A stretch of DNA of 36,230 bases from Candidatus Omnitrophota bacterium (GTDB lineage Bacteria; Omnitrophota; Gorgyraeia; Zapsychrales; Aceulaceae). The position numbers were made by a program, and so were the translations under genes. Shown piece after piece: positions 8,393-15,045 of this stretch (position 1 is its first letter; every line of letters starts with the position of its first letter). The notes beneath the pieces are model-generated. The model searched no databases and was not told the DNA's origin. It saw only the letters and a program-made list of their open reading frames with translations. The stretch lies in contig JAQUUP010000020.1 in assembly GCA_028693815.1 (NCBI GenBank), positions 1 to 36,230 of the forward strand, in the 5' to 3' direction.

Positions 8393-10258
8393 ATGAAGCT
8401 ACCAAAAATTTTAGTTATTATTATCTCTGTTGTTTGTATTTTTCTTGTTGTTATTTCGCTCGGAATTTTTATTCTGATTAAGATGTTTGACATTAAAAAA
8501 TTTCAACCTCAGATTATTTCGCAGGTTGAGAATGTGCTAGGCAGAGAGGTTTCTTTAAAAGATTTGTCACTTTCGTTTTCCTTTGCTAATGGGCTTGTTG
8601 CCTCAATAGAAGGTCTTCAAGTTTTGGATGACCCGGCTTTTTCAAAAAAGAATTTCTTTTCAGTTTCGCAAGCTCGTCTTAAGTTAGATTTGATTCCAAC
8701 AATAACCAAGCGTGAAGTTTTTGTATCTAGCATTGAATTTATTGATCCGTCTATTTTGATTGTTCGAAACGACCAAGGTGTTTTTAATTTTCAGACATTT
8801 AAGTTTTTGGATTCATCATCTGGCGCGGCTCAACCAGCAGCTGTTTCGCCGGGCGTGCTATCTACTGGCGATCTTTCTTCTGCAGCAGCGATTCCCTTGG
8901 TTTTTATAAAGAATGTAGCGATTAAAAATGGCACATTAAATTTTGTTGATAATACCGGTGATGAACCGATGGCGATTGAAGTTTCGAAGATATTTTTTGG
9001 AATAAATAATTTTTCTTTGAACAATGTTTTTGATTTTGTTTTGGAAGCAGCAGTGTTTTCTGATGAAAAGAATATAAAAGTTGATGGAAGGGTAAAGATT
9101 GATCTTGGAAAACCAGTTGCGTATCTTCGAGATACAAAGTTCAAATTAAACTTAGAATCATTAAGCTTAGAAAAGATTGCTGCAATGCTTCCTGCAATAA
9201 AGCAAATAGAGCTTAAAAAGAATTTGGCAGGAGAAGTATTTTGTTCGATTGATTTAATGGAAATAAGCCCGGAAAAGATGACGATTGTTTATTTAAAGGG
9301 CGGGATTGAAAACGGTAAGATTGAAAGTGGTCGCTTGAAAGAGCCATTGCATTCGATTGTCGCCAATGTTGAAATCAAGGAAGATAATGTTTCGATTGAT
9401 CAAATTTCCGCTAAGCTGGGAGATGGGAATATTTTAGCTAAAGGCTCTGTGTTGGGTTATCAGAAAGATCAACAGTATGATATTTCTTTAGATGCTTCAA
9501 ATGTTGATTTAGGCAAGACAGTTTATCAGGGTGATCAAGATATTAAGTTGTTAGGACTTTTGTCAACTTCCGCTGAAATTAAAGGCACAGGATTTTCGTC
9601 TTTATTGGCGTTTCAGCCGAAGATGGGGCGACAAAATTTAACACTTAAAGAAGGAAAGCTTGAAAATATTAATGTTTTAAAAGTTGTTTTAAGCCAGCTT
9701 AATTTTGCTCCTGATTTAGTTCAGAAATTAGAGCAAAACCTTCCTGAGAAATATAAAGAAAAATTAAAACAAAAAGACACCCCTTTAACAAATGTTATAT
9801 TTGCGTCTTATATCGAGGATAATAAAATTTATCTTGATTCTGTAAGCGTTGCGACAGATATTTTTAGTCTTGAGGGCAAAGGGACACTGGATTTTGATTT
9901 GAACGCTGACATTCAGGCGCGCATTATAATTCCTCAGGATTTATCGCAAAGCATGGTTGATTCAATTGAGGAATTTAGTTATTTGATTGATGAAAACAAA
10001 GAAATTGTGATTCCTGTTATGATTAAGGGCAAGGCCCCGGATAAGCTTTCTTATTTTCCTGATTTAGAATATATCGGAAAAAGACTTTTAAAAAATAAAG
10101 GGCGTCAGGAGCTTCAAAAAGTCTTAGGTAAAGTTTTGAAAACAGGCGGAGGCTCTGATGAATCGTCTGGATCCGGCGAGGGTGAGGGCGAATCAAATCA
10201 GAATCCATCTCCCGAAGAGCAGATTATTGGAAATGTTTTGGATATGATTTTCAAATAA
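8393..10258 (+). CDS. AsmA-family envelope protein
   Basis: A 621-residue protein with one N-terminal membrane segment (about residues 5-30), followed by the AsmA-type N-terminal block (FQPQI, VLGREV, LKDLSLSFSF) and long alternating beta-strand sequence. The rest therefore probably lies in the periplasm, and AsmA relatives are linked to phospholipid transport and outer-membrane homeostasis. The C-terminal 45 residues are a Gly/Ser/Glu-rich linker ending in a short hydrophobic helix (GNVLDMIFK). AAAAAGG lies 12 bases before the ATG. It follows the MEMO-AMMECR1 gene by 24 bases, in the same direction, suggesting co-transcription. Its stop codon touches the inverted copy of the hairpin repeat. 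Confidence 0.85.
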   Translation: MKLPKILVIIISVVCIFLVVISLGIFILIKMFDIKKFQPQIISQVENVLGREVSLKDLSLSFSFANGLVASIEGLQVLDDPAFSKKNFFSVSQARLKLDLIPTITKREVFVSSIEFIDPSILIVRNDQGVFNFQTFKFLDSSSGAAQPAAVSPGVLSTGDLSSAAAIPLVFIKNVAIKNGTLNFVDNTGDEPMAIEVSKIFFGINNFSLNNVFDFVLEAAVFSDEKNIKVDGRVKIDLGKPVAYLRDTKFKLNLESLSLEKIAAMLPAIKQIELKKNLAGEVFCSIDLMEISPEKMTIVYLKGGIENGKIESGRLKEPLHSIVANVEIKEDNVSIDQISAKLGDGNILAKGSVLGYQKDQQYDISLDASNVDLGKTVYQGDQDIKLLGLLSTSAEIKGTGFSSLLAFQPKMGRQNLTLKEGKLENINVLKVVLSQLNFAPDLVQKLEQNLPEKYKEKLKQKDTPLTNVIFASYIEDNKIYLDSVSVATDIFSLEGKGTLDFDLNADIQARIIIPQDLSQSMVDSIEEFSYLIDENKEIVIPVMIKGKAPDKLSYFPDLEYIGKRLLKNKGRQELQKVLGKVLKTGGGSDESSGSGEGEGESNQNPSPEEQIIGNVLDMIFK

Positions 10259-10333
10259 GCACTTAAGTTATGGAGCCGAAGGCGACATAACTTAGAAGTG
10301 CGAATTTGTCCCGCACCCGAAGGGTGTCGGGAC
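10258..10333 (-). repeat. Double-hairpin repeat element, copy 2 (inverted)
   Basis: Read on the minus strand, this has the same order as copies 1 and 3: a hairpin with core CCCGACACCCTTCGGGTGCGGG (split here as GTCCCGACACCC / GGGTGCGGGAC), the box CAAATTCGCAC, a second hairpin with 9-bp stem TAAGTTATG / CATAACTTA and loop TCGCCTTCGGCTC, and then GTGCTTATTTG. The loop sequence resembles that of copy 1 while the stem differs, with both arms changed together. The element starts exactly at the stop codon of the AsmA gene, and it lies in a 104-base intergenic gap. Confidence 0.7.
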
Positions 10334-10362
10334 ATTGAGAGCATAACTTATTTTATCTGTAT

Positions 10363-11154
10363 ATGTTAGAAAAAAAACCATACAAAAGATCTCGAAATTT
10401 ATTTAATCCGCAGTCAAAGTCTCCTTTTCGCTTGAGTCGATCACGATTAGAGAATTTTATAAAATGTCCTCGGTGTTTTTATCTAGATCGTCGCTTAGGA
10501 ATCGATCATCCAAGCATGCCAGCGTTTACGCTTAATAGCACTGTGGATGAACTTTTAAAAAAAGAATTTGATTTTTATCGGCGCGAGCAAACGCCTCATC
10601 CATTGATGCAAAAATATCGTATTGATGCCGTTCCTTTTTTGCATCGAAATATGGATCAGTGGCGTGAGAATTTTAAGGGAATTCGATATGAGGATACAAA
10701 AAGAAATTTAATTATATTCGGGGCGATCGATGATCTTTGGGTTAATCCAAAAGGAGAGCTATTTGTGGTAGATTATAAAGCAACAAGCGCCACGGGCACG
10801 ATTTCTTTGAATAGTGAATATCGTCAAGCGTATAAGCGCCAAATGGAAATTTATCAATGGTTGCTGCGAAAACAAAACCTGGATGTTTCTAATACGGGTT
10901 ATTTTGTTTATTGTAACGCGAATAAGAATAGAAAGTCTTTTGATGGTCATTTGGATTTTGATGTTGAAGTTTTAGGGTATATTGGTGATGATGCGTGGGT
11001 TGATGGTGTTATTCAAAGTGCTTATGATTGTTTATGCAACGATCATCTGCCAGAATTTTCAGAAACGTGCGAATTTTGTCAATATTATAAGTCGATTGAT
11101 GATTTTAAGAATCAAAAAGTCTATAGAAAAGAAGAGCAGCAATTTTTGTTTTAG
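10363..11154 (+). CDS. PD-(D/E)XK nuclease-superfamily protein with Cys cluster
   Basis: A 263-residue protein. The nuclease core motifs are Asp123/124 in GAIDDLW and Asp137-x-Lys139 in VVDYKAT, followed by Gln160-x3-Tyr164 (QMEIY), the pattern of Cas4/RecB/AddB-type nucleases. The N terminus has SRLENFIKCPRC (Cys35, Cys38), and the C terminus has Cys223, Cys225, Cys236 and Cys239 (CEFC), a layout that could hold an iron-sulfur cluster as in Cas4 and AddB. No cas genes or helicase are nearby, so a Cas4 role is not supported; DNA repair or processing is an inference. I see no clear Shine-Dalgarno sequence. It is followed, 11 bases later, by a small lipoprotein gene. Confidence 0.8.
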   Translation: MLEKKPYKRSRNLFNPQSKSPFRLSRSRLENFIKCPRCFYLDRRLGIDHPSMPAFTLNSTVDELLKKEFDFYRREQTPHPLMQKYRIDAVPFLHRNMDQWRENFKGIRYEDTKRNLIIFGAIDDLWVNPKGELFVVDYKATSATGTISLNSEYRQAYKRQMEIYQWLLRKQNLDVSNTGYFVYCNANKNRKSFDGHLDFDVEVLGYIGDDAWVDGVIQSAYDCLCNDHLPEFSETCEFCQYYKSIDDFKNQKVYRKEEQQFLF

Positions 11155-11165
11155 GAGATTTGACC

Positions 11166-11321
11166 ATGAGCATAAAGAAATTCTTGATTATTTTTGTTTT
11201 ATTTGTAGTTTCAGGGTGCGCTTTTACGCAAGAAGAGTATGATCTTCAGGAAAAGTATAACAAGAAGCGCCAGGAGGTTCGGGAGGCCGAAAAAAAAGAT
11301 TCTTTAACGGTTCGCTGGTAA
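11166..11321 (+). CDS. Small lipoprotein, 51 residues
   Basis: This short gene starts at ATG 11166 with AGGAG at 11153-11157, overlapping the stop of the nuclease gene. The product begins with a basic MSIKK, has a hydrophobic stretch (FLIIFVLFV), and then the lipobox VSGC, with Cys at residue 18. After that come about 33 highly charged residues predicted to be helical. The good ribosome binding site, lipobox and clean stop make it very likely real. It is probably anchored to a membrane by lipid at the Cys. The function is unknown; small entericidin-like or Lpp-like lipoproteins have a similar overall shape, but I see no specific match. Confidence 0.75.
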   Translation: MSIKKFLIIFVLFVVSGCAFTQEEYDLQEKYNKKRQEVREAEKKDSLTVRW

Positions 11322-11333
11322 TTAAAACCTTTA

Positions 11334-11361
11334 TTGCAAGAAATTTGTTTTATGCTAAAAT
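11334..11361 (+). promoter_or_regulatory. Possible sigma70-type promoter
   Basis: TTGCAA (11334-11339) and TAAAAT (11356-11361) are separated by 16 bases. It lies in the gap after the lipoprotein gene and upstream of a terminator-like hairpin and the PilZ-coiled-coil gene. The region is AT-rich, so chance matches are likely. Confidence 0.4.
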
Positions 11362-11415
11362 ATTAATAATAATATAAGCATATATAGATATGAAAAATAA
11401 TCAAAAAGATCTAAG

Positions 11416-11454
11416 AAAGCAGCCTTAAAAACAAGGGGTTGCTTTTTCTATTTT
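11416..11454 (+). terminator. Intrinsic terminator or attenuator
   Basis: The stem AAAGCAGCC / GGTTGCTTT (one G-U pair) has a 12-base loop and is followed by TTTTTCTATTTT. It may simply end the transcript of the preceding genes (6486-11321). As it lies 55 bases downstream of a possible promoter and 37 bases upstream of the next start codon, it could instead act as an attenuator. Confidence 0.65.
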
Positions 11455-11490
11455 AAGCGTAAATAATGCGCAAATTCCGAGGAGGGGATT

Positions 11491-12669
11491 ATGGTACGTA
11501 ATTTATTCGGATTTCCAAAAAAACTTTATAAAGAGGCTCGCAGTCAATTTCGCGTTAAGGAACATCTTCCAATTAAGTGGATGTCAGGTTCAGATGTTTC
11601 TGGTATTGGCAAAATTAGGGATATTAGCGCTTCAGGGGCGCTGATTGAAGCTAAAGCAATGAAGCCGTTTGGAGACGGCACTGTGCTTCAGATGCAGGTT
11701 GACTCTCCTGCACAAGGCGAATTTGTTCCAGCGCAGGGACGTATTGTGTGGTCAAGGCGTAAAAGTTTCTTCAATCAAAGCTTGCTCTGTGGAGTTGAAT
11801 TTATTAATCCTGCTTCTGAGATTATGGAAAGATTAAAAGAGCGGGTATCGGCTCGTATCGCAAAAATAGAGCGCTTTGATCGATTTGGTGATATTTTAAA
11901 TTTGGTTCTTTTTATTTTGGCGGTTGGTTTAGGCATTCTGGTGGTGCGTCAGCAGTCTTCTATTCAAAAAACAATTGAGAAGTCAAATCATCTCATGCTG
12001 GGATCTTCCAAAAAACAAGCGGATCTTTATCGAATGTCGATGAGTGCATATCAAATGCAGTCTCTTGTGCTTGCGGAACTTACAAAAAATTACAATACAA
12101 CTCAGGCGTTACTTTCTCAGACAGAAAGCTTGCTTGCGCAAACGCAGGAAGATTATGGATTAGCCAAACAAGAAGTTAGCGCCTTGAAGTCTTCATTAGA
12201 GCAAGCGCGTATTGCAGGTTTGGATACCTCGACAAAAGTATTAATTTCTGAACGAGATGATTTAAAAGGACAGCTGGCAAGCTTAAGAACAGAGATTAAT
12301 TTGTTGCTTCAGGAAAATCCTGATTTGTTGTCTTCGCAGACAGCACCTTTTCAGAGTCGTGTTGATAATATTAATATTCAGATGCAAGATTTGAAATATT
12401 CGACATTAATGGCTAATATCAAAGAGCATAAGAAAGCCATTGGAGAATCTCGCTATAAAATTGCATCATTAAAACGTCAAGCGCGAAAGGTTAAAAAGGA
12501 AATTTTGCATCAAAGAGATGCGATTGGCTTAGCTCAAGGAAATCAGGGTTATCTGATCAAAGATGGGGAGATTTTTTCTGCACAAAAAACAGCGCAGACC
12601 TCTGCTGGCCTTAAAGAATCAGGTGAACCAGTAAAAAAAGTTAATATCAATGTTTCACTTTTTGAATAA
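11491..12669 (+). CDS. PilZ-domain membrane protein with long coiled coil
   Basis: A 392-residue protein with a strong GAGGAGGGG ribosome binding site. Residues about 17-115 form a PilZ domain with RxxxR at 17-21 (RSQFR) and DISASG at 44-49, both intact c-di-GMP motifs. A single membrane segment covers about 134-152. Residues about 155-355 are Gln/Lys/Glu/Leu-rich with heptad-like spacing, predicted coiled coil (for example SLLAQTQEDYGLAKQEV), and a short tail ends in VNINVSLFE. With the PilZ domain in the cytoplasm, the coiled coil would project into the periplasm, so c-di-GMP binding could be passed across the membrane; that is inference. It does not match a named family I know. Confidence 0.85.
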   Translation: MVRNLFGFPKKLYKEARSQFRVKEHLPIKWMSGSDVSGIGKIRDISASGALIEAKAMKPFGDGTVLQMQVDSPAQGEFVPAQGRIVWSRRKSFFNQSLLCGVEFINPASEIMERLKERVSARIAKIERFDRFGDILNLVLFILAVGLGILVVRQQSSIQKTIEKSNHLMLGSSKKQADLYRMSMSAYQMQSLVLAELTKNYNTTQALLSQTESLLAQTQEDYGLAKQEVSALKSSLEQARIAGLDTSTKVLISERDDLKGQLASLRTEINLLLQENPDLLSSQTAPFQSRVDNINIQMQDLKYSTLMANIKEHKKAIGESRYKIASLKRQARKVKKEILHQRDAIGLAQGNQGYLIKDGEIFSAQKTAQTSAGLKESGEPVKKVNINVSLFE

Positions 12670-12678
12670 TTAGGCCAC

Positions 12679-13422
12679 GTGAAGATAAAGAATTGCCAAA
12701 TTGTAACCGCAGCTGGAACGCTTTCCTACGTTTATGTTCGTTCACCTCGACGAAAGACCGTTGCTATCCAAATTGATCAAGATTTAGAAGTGCGGGTTTT
12801 TGCGCCATCTTTCTTAAATGAACAAGAAGTTATTGATTTCATTGAAGATAAGGCTTTTTGGATTAAGCAAAAGATTAATGCATTTAAGAAGCGGCATTTT
12901 TGCTCAACAAAGCGATTATTTTCCGATGGAGAGGAGTTTTTGTTTTTAGGAGAAAAACACAAGCTTTGTTATCAAGAGACTTTAAATAAGAAAGTGTCTA
13001 TTCAGTTTTCGTCTGATCATTGGGATGTCTATGTTCCAAAAGTACTAGCACAAGAAGATATCGAGCCTTTGGTTAGAAAAGCGTTTGTTCAGTGGTATCA
13101 GCGTGAAGCTAGAGAGATTTTGGCAAGTCGGATTTTTTATTTTGCACGAATTTTAAAGGTTGATCCAAGCAAGGTCAGCATCCGTACGCAAAAAAAGATT
13201 TGGGGTAGTTGTCATCATTCGACGAAGCGTATTAATTTAAATTGGAAGATTGTAATGGCCCCTCTTCGGGTGATGGATTATATTATTGTTCATGAGTTGT
13301 GTCATTTAAAAACGCCGAATCATTCTAGTAAGTTTTGGGATCGCGTTCAAAAGGTTTTGCCGAAGTATAAAGAGTGTGAGAAATGGCTCTACGGTCATTC
13401 TGGGTTAATGGTTTTATCTTAA
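12679..13422 (+). CDS. YgjP-like / SprT-type zinc metallopeptidase (DUF45)
   Basis: A 247-residue protein from GTG 12679. The C-terminal part carries the zinc motif HELCH (205-209) with a third His at 215 (HELCHLKTPNHSSKFW), preceded by GSC and INLNWK, the signature of the YgjP-like metallopeptidase family. The usual family length is about 230-250 residues, so it is full length. No signal peptide is seen, so it should act in the cytosol. The substrate is not known for the family. It starts nine bases after the preceding gene and is followed eight bases later by the DUF167 gene, so these are likely co-transcribed. No convincing Shine-Dalgarno precedes the GTG, leaving some doubt about the exact start. 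Confidence 0.9.
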   Translation: MKIKNCQIVTAAGTLSYVYVRSPRRKTVAIQIDQDLEVRVFAPSFLNEQEVIDFIEDKAFWIKQKINAFKKRHFCSTKRLFSDGEEFLFLGEKHKLCYQETLNKKVSIQFSSDHWDVYVPKVLAQEDIEPLVRKAFVQWYQREAREILASRIFYFARILKVDPSKVSIRTQKKIWGSCHHSTKRINLNWKIVMAPLRVMDYIIVHELCHLKTPNHSSKFWDRVQKVLPKYKECEKWLYGHSGLMVLS

Positions 13423-13429
13423 AAATATA

Positions 13430-13651
13430 ATGCGAATTGATATCAAAGTTATTGCGGGAGCCAAAAAAAATTTTATAAAGCAGGAGGATGATATTTTTAA
13501 GGTTTATTTGAGTGCTCCTGCGGTTGACGGAAAGGCTAATAAAGCCTTGGTTGCATTTTTGGCCAAACATTTCAAAATTTCAAAAGGAAAGATAGAAATC
13601 ATAAAAGGATTGAAATCTAGAAACAAAACAATTATGATAGAAGGAATTTAA
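13430..13651 (+). CDS. DUF167 / YggU family protein
   Basis: A 73-residue protein with the family signature: an N-terminal strand with VIAGAKKN, the central APAVDGKANKAL, and the C-terminal IIKGLKSRNKTIMI. These match the V-P-x-A, A-P-P-V-D-G-K-A-N and G-x-x-S-R-x-K features of DUF167. The family is widespread, small and soluble, with no settled function. It lies eight bases after the metallopeptidase gene and is the last gene before the third hairpin repeat copy. Confidence 0.92.
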   Translation: MRIDIKVIAGAKKNFIKQEDDIFKVYLSAPAVDGKANKALVAFLAKHFKISKGKIEIIKGLKSRNKTIMIEGI

Positions 13652-13670
13652 TAATAAGAAAATCCTAATT

Positions 13671-13764
13671 CGTCCCGCTAGGTCGCGGAACTTACAGGAT
13701 AAATTCGCGCAGTCTGACTTAACGTTGTCTACCGGCTTTCGCAAGTCAGGCACTCATTTAAGGA
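13671..13764 (+). repeat. Double-hairpin repeat element, copy 3
   Basis: A short hairpin TCCCGC / GCGGA at 13673-13689 is followed by GGATAAATTCGCGC (13697-13710, identical to copy 1), a hairpin with stem CTGACTT / AAGTCAG (about 13714-13749), and the box CTCATTTAAGGA (13753-13764, identical to copy 1). The final AAGGA is the ribosome binding site of the following YqeY gene. The middle hairpin differs from copy 1 in sequence but keeps its pairing. Confidence 0.75.
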
Positions 13765-13771
13765 ATGCAAT

Positions 13772-14215
13772 ATGTTAGAGCAGCAAATTTCTAAAGATTA
13801 TATCCAGGCGATGAAGGCTAGAGATAGTTTTAAAAGCTCTGTTTTAAGTTTTTTGAGAGCTCAGTTAAAAAATGTTTTGATTGATAAAAAGATTGATCAG
13901 CTTGAAGATCAAGAAGTGATTGCTATTATTAAAAAACAAATTAAGCAGAGACAAGATTCTATTGCTCAATTTGAGCAGGGGAATCGTCAGGATTTAGCAG
14001 AGAAAGAAAAAAAAGAGCTAGAGATTTTAAGAAGTTATTTGCCGGAAGAGATGTCCGATCAAGAGGTTAAGAAAATTATTGCGGAAGTCATTCAGGAAAC
14101 AGGTGCCGCTAGCATGAAAGATATGGGCGCAGTTATGAAGGCTGTTGGGTTAAAAATTCAGGGACGAGCGGATAATAAGCTGGTTAGCAATTTAGTTCGA
14201 GAATCACTCTCGTAA
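13772..14215 (+). CDS. yqeY: GatB/YqeY-domain protein
   Basis: A 147-residue protein, the normal length for free-standing YqeY. It resembles the C-terminal tRNA-binding domain of GatB: LEQQISKDYIQAMKARD at the N terminus, LRAQLKNV, EKEKKELEILRSYLPEEMS in the middle, and GAASMKDMGAVMKAV followed by GRADNKLVSNLV at the C terminus. The family is thought to bind tRNA or associate with amidotransferase functions, but its role is not firmly known. Its Shine-Dalgarno AAGGA is provided by the conserved 3' box of the hairpin repeat. The polysaccharide deacetylase gene starts 20 bases downstream. Confidence 0.93.
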   Translation: MLEQQISKDYIQAMKARDSFKSSVLSFLRAQLKNVLIDKKIDQLEDQEVIAIIKKQIKQRQDSIAQFEQGNRQDLAEKEKKELEILRSYLPEEMSDQEVKKIIAEVIQETGAASMKDMGAVMKAVGLKIQGRADNKLVSNLVRESLS

Positions 14216-14235
14216 TTTTAAGAATAAAAAACTTT

Positions 14236-15018
14236 ATGAAAAAATTTGAACAAATTATTATTGTTACTATTCTTTTTTTAGTCATTATTGGTACTTATGG
14301 TACGGAGCTTTATGGGAAATACACCACTCCGATTATTATGTATCATAATGTTGAAGAAAAAACAGATGTTCATCGTCTTAACGGAGTTGGAACGAGCAAT
14401 TTTGAATACCAAATGTCTTTTTTGAAGCGAAATCATTATAATGTAATTAGTTTAGATGCTCTCGTTGAGGCAATCGTTAATAACGAAAAGATTCCGCACA
14501 ACACTGTTGTTCTTACTTTTGATGACGGATATGAGGATAATTATTTATTAGGGTTTCCAATTTTAAAGAAATATGGATTTCCAGCAACCATTTTTATCAG
14601 CTCTGCGAAAATTGGGACAGAAGGGTATTTGACTTGGGATCAAATAAGAGAAATGGAACAATTTGGGATTATGGCTGGAAGCCATACGTTGTCGCATGTT
14701 TATTTGCCAGGGGTTTCAGAAGAAGAGCAGATCAAAGAGATCAGAGATAGTAAAAGAGCTATTGAGCGAAAGGTGGGCCATCCAATTTATAATCTTTGTT
14801 ATCCAACCGGGGGATTCAATGATTTTATAAAAAAGATAGCGAAAGATTTTGGATATAAATCCGCATGCACAACTAATCGTGGATACGATCAGTTGAATAA
14901 AGATGTTTACGAGTTAAATCGTATTCGTTTCGGAGATAGAGATATCTCTTGGCCTATATTGAGAGCTAAGTTATCTGGATTTTATAATTTTTTTAGAAGT
15001 TCAGTCGATCCGTACTAA
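14236..15018 (+). CDS. Polysaccharide deacetylase (NodB / carbohydrate esterase 4)
   Basis: A 260-residue protein with an N-terminal membrane anchor or uncleaved signal (about residues 6-22). NodB-domain motifs follow in order: PIIMYHNV at 32-39, TFDDG with Asp96 and Asp97, SHTLSH with His150 and His154 as metal ligands, and CYPTGGFND. This predicts removal of acetyl or related groups from N-acetylated polysaccharide in the periplasm or at the cell surface. It lies just ahead of a large carbohydrate-active protein (15046-18330), in the same direction with a gap of about 27 bases, suggesting that both act on an exported polysaccharide; that is inference. Confidence 0.93.
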   Translation: MKKFEQIIIVTILFLVIIGTYGTELYGKYTTPIIMYHNVEEKTDVHRLNGVGTSNFEYQMSFLKRNHYNVISLDALVEAIVNNEKIPHNTVVLTFDDGYEDNYLLGFPILKKYGFPATIFISSAKIGTEGYLTWDQIREMEQFGIMAGSHTLSHVYLPGVSEEEQIKEIRDSKRAIERKVGHPIYNLCYPTGGFNDFIKKIAKDFGYKSACTTNRGYDQLNKDVYELNRIRFGDRDISWPILRAKLSGFYNFFRSSVDPY

Positions 15019-15045
15019 GTTAAACGATAAAACAAAAGGAACTTG

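Noticed and set aside
10363-11154. cas4 gene
   Set aside because: The nuclease motifs and Cys residues fit, but no CRISPR array or other cas gene is present.
11390-11428. 12-codon leader peptide frame ahead of the terminator
   Set aside because: No Shine-Dalgarno and no run of regulatory codons; a chance frame in AT-rich sequence is more likely.
13697-13764. Integron attC site
   Set aside because: The hairpin lacks the RYYYAAC / GTTRRRY core sites and there is no integrase or gene cassette array.
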